Origin: an uncultured Solobacterium sp.
Lineage (GTDB): Bacteria; Bacillota_I; Bacilli_A; Erysipelotrichales; Erysipelotrichaceae
Reading direction: 5' to 3'
Assembly (NCBI GenBank): GCA_938041275.1
Contig: CALISH010000101.1
Location: 1-12,399, forward strand
DNA: 12,399 bases
In this document: positions 6,923-12,399 of the stretch, piece by piece
How positions within the stretch are numbered: position 1 is the first letter of the stretch
Layout: each line of letters starts with the position of its first letter
Made by a program: the position numbers and the translations under genes
Notes under the pieces: model-generated
Databases searched by the model: none
Told to the model about the DNA's origin: nothing
Seen by the model: only the letters and a program-made list of their open reading frames with translations

Positions 6923-7345
6923 TTAGAATTTATCTTCTAAAAGTTGTCTTAGTTTTTCTAAAATCTTATCCCTCCTTTTTCCGATTGCTTGATAACTTAC
7001 TTTTTCCTTTTTACCGATTGCCCTTAGACTTTCTTCTTTGTAGAAAATGGCTTCTATCAGCTCTCTTTCTTTTTTTGTGAGTGTTGCCAACGCCTTGTTT
7101 AATTCTTCAATCTGCATTTTGACTTCTACAATTTTTTCTATATCTATTCTTTCATCTGTGATGTTGTCTACAAAGTGTCCGTCATAATCCATTGCTGAAA
7201 ATGGAATTACGTCATACTTCCAATCCTTTCTCTGAAGATATTTTTCATGCTCCGTTATCTTCCAGTAGGCTTTATATACTTCTTCACTGACAGGTACAGC
7301 TTTTCCTTTGACATAAATGAAATATTCTCTTTTATCTTTATCCAC
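6923..7345 (-). CDS. Sigma-70 region 4-like (RNA polymerase sigma factor-like) protein of mobile-element type
   Basis: The 140-residue protein starts at a GTG with AAGGAGG eight bases upstream. The N-terminal ~55 residues (REYFIYVKGKAVPVSEEVYKAYWKITEHEKYLQRKD) match a segment I associate with small regulators on integrative and mobilisable elements of Bacillota. The middle is acidic. Residues ~83-136 (ALATLTKKERELIEAIFYKEESLRAIGKKEKVSYQAIGKRRDKILEKL) form a sigma-70 region 4-type helix-turn-helix. It lacks region 2, so it is not a complete sigma factor. It may act as a DNA-binding regulator of element genes such as those for excision or transfer. It follows the MATE operon terminator and is ended by its own hairpin. 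Fold assignment is good; the role is inferred from the family. Confidence 0.8.
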   Translation of the reverse strand: MDKDKREYFIYVKGKAVPVSEEVYKAYWKITEHEKYLQRKDWKYDVIPFSAMDYDGHFVDNITDERIDIEKIVEVKMQIEELNKALATLTKKERELIEAIFYKEESLRAIGKKEKVSYQAIGKRRDKILEKLRQLLEDKF

Positions 7346-7392
7346 CCAGTATTCCTCCTTTTTATGCTCTCTGTTTTTGCTTTTTGAAAATT

Positions 7393-7432
7393 AAAAAAGG
7401 AGAACTTCTACACTTTGGCGTAAAATGTCCTC
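7393..7432 (-). terminator. Likely terminator of the TetR-phosphotransferase-MATE operon
   Basis: On the minus strand GAGGAC (7427-7432) pairs with GTTCTC (six pairs, one G-U) and the stem is followed directly by CTTTTTTAATTTT. The loop is long (about 21 bases), so the hairpin is only moderately strong. It separates the operon from the sigma-like gene. Confidence 0.5.
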
Positions 7433-7509
7433 TTAGGTTAAAAACTAATACTTTATATGATTTTCTACTTTGTTGGTTTTGATAAAATGATATTGCTATG
7501 TGTAAGCAA

Positions 7510-7569
7510 TTACAAACATAAAAAAGGATAAATATATCTTATGTGAATAACATAATTTAGTGTTTCCAT
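7510..7569 (-). CDS. Possible 19-residue peptide ORF downstream of MATE gene
   Basis: An ATG at 7569 with GGAGGG seven bases upstream opens METLNYVIHIRYIYPFLCL before TAA. The peptide is hydrophobic and unlike any family I recognise. A second strong site (AGGAGG) lies some 45 bases further upstream, right after the MATE gene, and is followed by ATG-TAG, a start immediately followed by a stop. Such tandem strong ribosome sites suggest a leader peptide, or a scar where a former gene was lost. No gene directly follows it on this strand until the sigma-like gene 165 bases on, with a terminator in between. Confidence 0.3.
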   Translation of the reverse strand: METLNYVIHIRYIYPFLCL

Positions 7570-7630
7570 TATTTATCCCTCCATTAATTAGCTACATATT
7601 TTTTCCTCCTGAATAAATCTTTTATAAACT

Positions 7631-9007
7631 TTAAATGCCATCTTTTTTGCATTTATCATTAGCAAATTTTATTTTCCTAACTACGATAACAGCTAAACCA
7701 AATGACAAAACATCTGCCACTGGTTGAAGCAAATATATTCCAAATTGCCCCAAGATATTTGATAAAATATATAATAGCGGAATATAAAATATTCCTTGTC
7801 GTGAAATTGAAATTATTGATGCCCAAAAATATTGTCCAATATTTTGCATTAGCATACTACTAATCGCAAAGTATCCTAAAAGTGGCATTGTAATACATTG
7901 CATACGCAGTATCTCTGCACCGACTAAAATAACTTCATTATCATTTGACATTGTTTTAATAAGTGGTTCAGAAAAAACATATAACAAAATAGCCGCTATA
8001 ATTAAAAATAAAGTACCTCCTATTACTGCAAATTTAAAAGCCTTTTTGACTCTATCATATTGCTTTGCCCCGTAATTCATCGCACAGATAGGTTGAAAAC
8101 CCTGACCCCAGCCTATCATTATCATATATGCTAATGCTAATATCCTTGAGCTTATTGTTAATGCTGCTATAACACCATCACCGTATTTTGCGGTTACAAC
8201 ATTCAGTAAAATTAAAGCGATACTTGTAATAGATTGTCTTGAAAAATTAGGCATTCCTCCTGCCAAAATATGATATACTCTATCTTTATTTATCCTTGCT
8301 TTTTTTAAGTCAACAGCAATATTTCCATTTTTTTCTGATAAATTCGTTAATACGATGCAGCCTGTAATTTGTCCTATCAATGTTGCATATCCGGCTCCAA
8401 TAAAGCCGAATTTAAACCCAAACATCAATACAGGATCCAGAACCATATTGACAACCATTCCTATCAATAATCCTATCATTCCATCTTTCACATTCCCACA
8501 AAGTCTTAATTGATTGTAAAGCGTAATAGAATAAAGACCAAACGGAATGCTGATAATAATTACCTTTAGATACTCTACTGTGAAATTCAACAAGTTTTCA
8601 GAAGCACTTCCACCTATAAATTTTGACAGCGGTAAAACAAAAAACCATGATAAAATAGCTATTAAAATACCAATGACAATAGCAAAGAGAATTCCAATAG
8701 ACGATATAATTTCTGCTTCCTTTTCTTCATTTTCTCCAATCTTTTTTGACATTATGTTTCCACTTCCATACCCAAACCAAAATCCAATAGCTTGAATAAA
8801 ACTCATAAAGCTAAACACAATACCGATAGCAGCTGTCATGGATTTATTATTTAAAATACCGACAAAAAATGTATCAGTCAGATTATAAATTACCATGACG
8901 AGCATACCTATAATGGTAGGAATAGAAGTTTTCACTAATAATGGTAGAAGAGCATCGTTTAAAATAGCTTTTCTTCTAAATTCTTTTTTATTATTACTTG
9001 AGTTCAT
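7631..9007 (-). CDS. MATE-family multidrug efflux transporter (MepA-like)
   Basis: The 458-residue protein is mostly hydrophobic, with about twelve membrane segments in two homologous halves, the usual MATE size. Typical stretches are PTIIGMLVMVIYNLTDTFFVG in the first helix region, an Ala/Gly-rich GFWFGYGSGNIMSKKIGE loop, and in the second half GWGQGFQPICAMNYGAKQYDRVKKAF, characteristic of the MepA-like branch. It would export cationic drugs or other toxic compounds from the cytoplasm using a Na+ or H+ gradient. It is the last gene of a three-gene unit. Its ATG comes one base after the stop of the phosphotransferase-like gene, and its ribosome site (AGGGG) lies inside that gene's end, so translation is probably coupled. 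Base composition is strongly AT-rich. The family is sure; substrates are unknown. Confidence 0.93.
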   Translation of the reverse strand: MNSSNNKKEFRRKAILNDALLPLLVKTSIPTIIGMLVMVIYNLTDTFFVGILNNKSMTAAIGIVFSFMSFIQAIGFWFGYGSGNIMSKKIGENEEKEAEIISSIGILFAIVIGILIAILSWFFVLPLSKFIGGSASENLLNFTVEYLKVIIISIPFGLYSITLYNQLRLCGNVKDGMIGLLIGMVVNMVLDPVLMFGFKFGFIGAGYATLIGQITGCIVLTNLSEKNGNIAVDLKKARINKDRVYHILAGGMPNFSRQSITSIALILLNVVTAKYGDGVIAALTISSRILALAYMIMIGWGQGFQPICAMNYGAKQYDRVKKAFKFAVIGGTLFLIIAAILLYVFSEPLIKTMSNDNEVILVGAEILRMQCITMPLLGYFAISSMLMQNIGQYFWASIISISRQGIFYIPLLYILSNILGQFGIYLLQPVADVLSFGLAVIVVRKIKFANDKCKKDGI

Positions 9008-9008
9008 G

Positions 9009-10340
9009 CTACAAACCCCTAACTACACCTTTATTACCGTCTACTTGAATCATATCCCCATCTTTATATTTTGTAGTTGCAAAGCCCACGCCAAGCACTG
9101 CCGGAATATTAAACTCCCTTGCAACAATTGCAGCATGGCTTAATGCCGCTCCCGTATCAGCCACAACTGCACTTGCCAGCTTAAATAACGGTGTCCACTC
9201 CGGATCAGTGAGATGGCAAACTAAAATATCGCCTTTTTGCATCTTATAAAATTCTTTCGGACTATTTATTATGCACACTTTTCCGGCTGCAATACCGGCA
9301 CTTCCACTTACCCCCTTTAGGACATCACCATTTGTTTCAAAAATTAACAATTTTGATGCATCCCATACTTTTATTGCTAAAGGAAATTTTTCATTTCTCC
9401 TATTTATTTTTTCCTTATCCGATTCATTTAAGCTGCCCCTATTCATCACCTCCAAAAGTTCTTTATGAAACAGATTTGCAATCCCAACTTCATAATCTTC
9501 ACTGCCAAGAAGAATGTAGTTTATTCTTTTGACACATTGTCTTACATAATAAAATAAGGTTTCCCAGATATATTGGCTTTCTTCACGAACCACATGAAAA
9601 TATCTGAAATATTCTATTTGTTTTTCTATATCTTGATACTTGTTTCCATAAATTTCTTTTAGCCTTATCATTAACTTGGAAAAATCTTTCCCTTGCTTAA
9701 TCTCATCACTATTTTCATCCGTATTTAATATAGGTCTTAATATATTTATTAGCCTATCAGGATCTTCAATAAATGTTTTTGCAGATAAACAATAGCAATT
9801 ATAATCAGATTTAAATCCGTTATCTCGCATAAACTTATCTGTTATATCTCTAAAGTCATCATAATTTTCATATAATATTTTATAACTTTCTCCTGAAATA
9901 ACAGCTCTTTTTAAAGATTCATTTTTTCTTATTTCACAAGCCATTTCATAAATATCATTTGTCACTACTGATGTTTTGTTATCCAAATTCCAATAAAAAT
10001 CAAATGATGAATAATTAGCATTTACTTTTTTGATTATTTTAGTGAATTTTTTATCGTTTAAAACAGATGGGAATAAAGCGTATTTGAATCTGTCATAAGC
10101 CAATTTTTGTAAAAGAATGTAGCTATCTTCCATAAAATTTTTGTATTCTTCTAATGTCATGTTTTCAAAATTTAAATGCTTAATTTTTTCTATTTTAGAC
10201 TCATATATTTTCATAAAATCTTTGCACTTATGATAGCAACCATTAAAATCTTTCATATTTTCATAAAATCTTAAAAAACTTAAATATATTTTTATTGATT
10301 CGCTTACCTTCGTCAGAAAAAGTTTGTATTCCATCATCAT
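9009..10340 (-). CDS. C-terminal fragment: central domain and PEP-utilising phosphohistidine domain
   Basis: The open frame starts at an ATG triplet run (10340) that has no ribosome site and is an out-of-frame copy of DDDGIQTFSDEG coding, so the true coding part begins at the T run near 10275. It contains most of the helical central domain (LRFYENMKDFNGCYHKCKDF onwards) and the His domain. The latter has GDILVCHLTDPEWTPLF and the phosphohistidine motif GAALSHAAIVAREFNIPAVLG, with the catalytic His at about residue 785 of the joined protein. The C-terminus DGNKGVVRGL is a normal family ending, so only the junction is damaged. The MATE start follows the stop by one base. Confidence 0.75.
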   Translation of the reverse strand: MMMEYKLFLTKVSESIKIYLSFLRFYENMKDFNGCYHKCKDFMKIYESKIEKIKHLNFENMTLEEYKNFMEDSYILLQKLAYDRFKYALFPSVLNDKKFTKIIKKVNANYSSFDFYWNLDNKTSVVTNDIYEMACEIRKNESLKRAVISGESYKILYENYDDFRDITDKFMRDNGFKSDYNCYCLSAKTFIEDPDRLINILRPILNTDENSDEIKQGKDFSKLMIRLKEIYGNKYQDIEKQIEYFRYFHVVREESQYIWETLFYYVRQCVKRINYILLGSEDYEVGIANLFHKELLEVMNRGSLNESDKEKINRRNEKFPLAIKVWDASKLLIFETNGDVLKGVSGSAGIAAGKVCIINSPKEFYKMQKGDILVCHLTDPEWTPLFKLASAVVADTGAALSHAAIVAREFNIPAVLGVGFATTKYKDGDMIQVDGNKGVVRGL

Positions 10341-11490
10341 CTATAATTGGATTTCTTGGTAAAACAATTCCGCCTTCTAATAAAATATTAACTTTCTGAT
10401 CATTTATTGCTGCCAGATAGTCGAAGTCAAGCGCTCTATGTGCAAAAGGCATTTTTTCTAAAAAAAATGACATCACTTCTCGTGTACTTCTATTGATTTT
10501 TTTACCCTTTGTATATTTTTGTACTAAATTATCTTCAGATATGTGATTGATAGAACTTTTCAAAGTAGTAATAGCTCTTGCCTGTAAAATATATACTTCA
10601 TCATCTTTAATTGCCCACTCAATATCCATTGGCATTTTATAATGTTTTTCAATTTTCAAACCAGACTTTATTAGCTCTGATATTTCCGTATCATTTAATG
10701 CTCGTTTTTTTCGATCATTGTCATCTACCCTCACCTCTACCGTGTTTTTCTCTCCATATATAATCTGTGTTTCCTTGCTTCCAATTACTACTTCAATAAT
10801 TTCTCCATTTTTATCAACAATATAGCTATCTGCCGTAACTCTTCCGCTTACAACACTCTCTCCTAAGCCATAACTCGCATTGATTTGCATCTCATTTTCT
10901 TTTTTGCTTACCGGATTCACAGTAAACAAAACACCTGCTTTTTCGCTTTCTACCATTTCCTGAATAATAACAGCAATCGAAACGGAGCTTTGGTCATAAC
11001 CTTGATGTAATCTATAGCTCACAGCTCTGTTACCCCATAAAGAAGCGTAACAACTACGCACCTTTTCTAATACATCATCTAAGCCTCGTACATTTAAATA
11101 AGTTTCCTGTTGTCCTGCAAAACTTGCATCCGGCAAATCTTCTGCTGTTGCAGATGAACGCACAGCAACTCTTACATTATCTCCAAGATTAAAATATTTT
11201 TCTCTTATTGCATTCTCAAGTAGTGTAGGAAATTTACCGGACTTTATCTTTGTTCTAAAATCATCAGCTGCATTTAATAGAGCTTTTTCATCATTCCTTG
11301 ATTTTTTAATTTCATTTTCAATAAAAATATCAATGCTATTTTCCTTTAAAAAATCTCTATAAGCATCTGCTGTAATTACAAATCCTCTTGGAACATTTAT
11401 TTTTGCAGAGGTCATTTCCCCAAGATTGGCACCTTTCCCTCCTGCAATTAACACATCTTCCTTTTTTATCTCATCAAAATTCAGTATCAT
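10261..11490 (-). CDS. N-terminal fragment: ATP-binding (PPDK_N) domain and start of central domain
   Basis: This 409-residue fragment holds an apparently intact ATP-grasp domain (about 1-310). Visible nucleotide-binding residues are Lys19 in IAGGKGANLG, Arg111 in AVRSSATAEDLPDASFAGQ, Glu291 in DIEWA, and Gln303/Arg305 in ILQARAITT. These line up with the set I recall for Listeria Rph (Lys22, Arg117, Glu297, Gln309, Arg311) at a nearly constant offset. The central domain begins near residue 320 and the frame ends in NIFKFFKIL after the T run. The start has AGGGAG six bases upstream and follows the TetR stop by 19 bases. Alone it would bind ATP but could not move phosphate. Confidence 0.8.
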   Translation of the reverse strand: MILNFDEIKKEDVLIAGGKGANLGEMTSAKINVPRGFVITADAYRDFLKENSIDIFIENEIKKSRNDEKALLNAADDFRTKIKSGKFPTLLENAIREKYFNLGDNVRVAVRSSATAEDLPDASFAGQQETYLNVRGLDDVLEKVRSCYASLWGNRAVSYRLHQGYDQSSVSIAVIIQEMVESEKAGVLFTVNPVSKKENEMQINASYGLGESVVSGRVTADSYIVDKNGEIIEVVIGSKETQIIYGEKNTVEVRVDDNDRKKRALNDTEISELIKSGLKIEKHYKMPMDIEWAIKDDEVYILQARAITTLKSSINHISEDNLVQKYTKGKKINRSTREVMSFFLEKMPFAHRALDFDYLAAINDQKVNILLEGGIVLPRNPIIDDDGIQTFSDEGKRINKNIFKFFKIL

Positions 11491-11509
11491 AATGTTCTCC
11501 CTTTTTTAA

Positions 11510-12106
11510 CTATATTTCTACATACCTGCTAACAATACTCTCTATGTAGATATGTAGTACTTCCTCAAATGTATCTTCATTGAAATGAATATAATTTGAA
11601 CATAGAACAAAACTACCAACAAAAGCATTGGATAATCCTTGCTTGTCTACAGTTTTTACTGCATTATTTTTGTACCAATAGTCTATTAACCTGTCTACAA
11701 AATCTCCATAAAGATTTTCTACTCTGTTTACTTTCTTTGAATCTTGACTTGCAAATATTTTAAATGCCTCTTGATAAATAGGCTGCGTTTTAATCTTCAG
11801 GATAATATCTATGGCATACTTATAAATCACATCTGAAAGAAATTTTTTAGGATTTGTTAATGAATTTGAGAATTCTTTTTCTATGTCATTCAATTTCTGT
11901 ATGGATCTATATGCCATTAAATCAATAATGAGAGATTCTTTGTCCTTCCAAAAATTATAGAAGCTTCCTTGAGCTATCCCTACTCTTTTTGTCAGTTCTG
12001 AAATACTAAGGGATTTTTTCCCTTTTTCATGAAACAAATCAAGAGCTGTTTCCATAATATCTTCTTTTATTTTAATCTTCTCTTCTTCTGTAAATGCTTT
12101 TGCCAT
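11510..12106 (-). CDS. TetR/AcrR-family transcriptional repressor
   Basis: The 198-residue protein has an N-terminal TetR helix-turn-helix (about residues 12-60: DIMETALDLFHEKGKKSLSI, SELTKRVGIAQGSFYNFWKDKESL) and a variable helical C-terminal ligand domain. The start at 12106 is chosen because GGAGG lies seven bases upstream and MAKAFTEEEK leads straight into the fold. An in-frame extension to 12241 would run through the promoter and both operator-like repeats and adds no family sequence. It is the first gene of the operon with the phosphotransferase-like and MATE genes, so it probably represses itself and them until a drug or metabolite binds. The best operator candidates are the dyads at 12134-12163 and 12190-12220. 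The inducer is unknown. Confidence 0.9.
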   Translation of the reverse strand: MAKAFTEEEKIKIKEDIMETALDLFHEKGKKSLSISELTKRVGIAQGSFYNFWKDKESLIIDLMAYRSIQKLNDIEKEFSNSLTNPKKFLSDVIYKYAIDIILKIKTQPIYQEAFKIFASQDSKKVNRVENLYGDFVDRLIDYWYKNNAVKTVDKQGLSNAFVGSFVLCSNYIHFNEDTFEEVLHIYIESIVSRYVEI

Positions 12107-12133
12107 TTTAAGCCTCCAAATATTATAAATGCA

Positions 12134-12163
12134 TCTATGAATTTTCTGTTTTTTATTCATAGA
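12134..12163. promoter_or_regulatory. Operator-like inverted repeat 2
   Basis: TCTATGAAT (12134-12142) and its complement ATTCATAGA (12155-12163) form a 9-bp dyad with a 12-base spacer. It covers the predicted transcription start of the TetR operon and shares the half-site TCwATGAAT with the repeat at 12190-12220. Confidence 0.6.
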
Positions 12164-12164
12164 T

Positions 12165-12193
12165 ATCATAGCACCAGCAAACATAAAAATCAA
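12165..12193 (-). promoter_or_regulatory. Promoter of the TetR operon
   Basis: On the minus strand TTGATT (12188-12193) and TATGAT (12165-12170) are 17 bases apart, and the -10 is preceded by TGc, an extended -10. The start would fall near 12158, about 50 bases before the TetR start codon. Operator-like dyads overlap both ends. Confidence 0.75.
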
Positions 12194-12220
12194 TGAATAT
12201 TTTATTTTTTTATTCATTGA
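12190..12220. promoter_or_regulatory. Operator-like inverted repeat 1
   Basis: TCAATGAATA (12190-12199) and TATTCATTGA (12211-12220) form a perfect 10-bp dyad with an 11-base AT spacer, overlapping the -35 of the TetR promoter. As RNA it is a hairpin followed by TTTTT, so it could also end the upstream gene. Confidence 0.6.
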
Positions 12221-12233
12221 CTCCCGAGATATA

Positions 12234-12398
12234 TTATTCAATTAAAATGTTCTGCATTTCACATACCGGTATCCCCGCTCTTTTCAAAACCTTTAACTTC
12301 TCCTGTTTTTTAAGCTCTCTCCTTGCCTTATATCTTTCCTCATATTCTTTTTGCTTACCGTTTGCTTTACGCTTGAGGCAGTTTTGATGAAGTCTGTC
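12234..12398 (-). CDS. C-terminal end of an unrecognised gene (cut by window edge)
   Basis: The last 54 codons of a gene enter from the right edge: DRLHQNCLKRKANGKQKEYE, then a charged helix ERYKARRELKKQEKLKVLKR, ending AGIPVCEMQNILIE before TAA. The segment is very basic and probably helical, which would suit a DNA- or RNA-binding tail, but I do not recognise the family. It reads in the same direction as the TetR operon and stops 14 bases before the first operator-like repeat. Coding is inferred from the open frame to the edge; the competing plus-strand frame across 12193-12387 has no family sense. Confidence 0.5.
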   Translation of the reverse strand, partial: DRLHQNCLKRKANGKQKEYEERYKARRELKKQEKLKVLKRAGIPVCEMQNILIE

Positions 12399-12399
12399 T

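Larger units (their letters stand above)
9009..11490 (-). pseudogene. PEP-synthase/rifampin-phosphotransferase-like enzyme, split by a one-base frameshift
   Basis: Two overlapping reading frames (10261-11490 and 9009-10340) together make one enzyme of the PPDK/PEP-synthase superfamily: ATP-binding domain, central domain, then swivelling phosphohistidine domain. Removing one base from the six-base T run (minus strand; plus 10273-10278) joins them without a stop into 826 residues, close to the length of rifampin phosphotransferases (about 865). The order ATP-grasp, substrate domain, His domain matches Rph rather than PEP synthase in my reading, helped by the MSFFLEKMPFAHRALDFDY stretch in the centre. 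Rph-type enzymes inactivate rifamycins by transferring the beta-phosphate of ATP. Position between a TetR repressor and a MATE pump fits drug resistance. The substrate is inferred, not shown. The break may be real decay, phase variation or a sequencing error. Confidence 0.8.

Noticed and set aside
6923..7345. Complete alternative sigma factor
   Set aside because: Only region 4-like sequence is present; the N-terminal half does not resemble region 2, so a promoter-recognising sigma factor is not supported.
10261..10290. Programmed -1 frameshift at the T run
   Set aside because: A -1 slip in the upstream frame gives an immediate TAA; joining the halves needs +1 (or loss of one base), and no canonical +1 signal is visible.
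10276..10340. ATG run at 10340 as the true start of a separate C-terminal protein
   Set aside because: No ribosome site, and these codons are a frame-shifted reading of conserved upstream-domain sequence; homology-like sequence resumes only after the T run.
12107..12241. In-frame 45-codon extension of the TetR protein
   Set aside because: It runs across the promoter and both operator-like dyads, has no ribosome site at its ATG, and the internal start at 12106 has GGAGG and matches where the TetR fold begins.
12193..12387. Plus-strand ORF near the right edge
   Set aside because: Its sequence shows no domain sense and overlaps a minus-strand frame that is open to the edge with a plausible basic helix.
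6585..12399. Second copy of the tRNA-Arg 3' end as an attachment site
   Set aside because: Scanning for the CGAGCAC-containing tail found no convincing repeat within the window.
1..12399. CRISPR array, rRNA or insertion-sequence ends
   Set aside because: No regularly spaced repeats, rRNA-like stretches or transposase-flanking inverted repeats were seen.

Overview
The window looks like chromosomal DNA of a low-GC Gram-positive bacterium (Bacillota). It has AT-rich codon use, strong AGGAGG-type ribosome binding sites, a Gram-positive lipoprotein signal and a CcpA-like cre box. The gene set would fit Erysipelotrichia or a relative. That placement is inferred from general appearance, not from a search.

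Left part (1-6584), ordinary core genome. On the minus strand, reading leftwards, lies a BMP-family nucleoside/sugar ABC uptake locus: substrate-binding lipoprotein (2094-3212), RbsA-type double ATPase (336-1886) and the start of a permease (1-322, cut by the window edge). A strong hairpin and a long nested dyad separate the lipoprotein gene from the ATPase gene. On the plus strand, an RlmD-like rRNA uracil methyltransferase (3429-4733) and an RluA-family pseudouridine synthase (4733-5623) overlap by one base. They converge through a shared bidirectional terminator on a Cof-type HAD phosphatase (5648-6463, minus). A tRNA-Arg(CCG) gene (6508-6584) stands head to head with the phosphatase gene.

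Right part (6585-12399), accessory DNA. Everything after the tRNA 3' end lies on the minus strand, is visibly more AT-rich, and looks mobile-element-derived. It holds a small lysine-rich coiled-coil ORF that may be a relic of a mobilisation-linked family, a GTG-started sigma-70 region-4-like protein, a MATE efflux pump, a PEP-synthase/rifampin-phosphotransferase-like enzyme split by a one-base frameshift in a homopolymer, a TetR-family repressor and the C-terminal end of an unknown gene. A tRNA 3' end is a classic integration site, but no integrase or second attachment site is visible, so the element boundary is inferred.

The most interesting unit is 7631-12220. The TetR, phosphotransferase-like and MATE genes form a tightly packed operon (gaps of 19 and 1 bases) behind one good promoter. 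That promoter is flanked by two related inverted repeats that look like a paired operator. It reads as an inducible drug-modification plus efflux module in which the modifying enzyme is currently out of frame.
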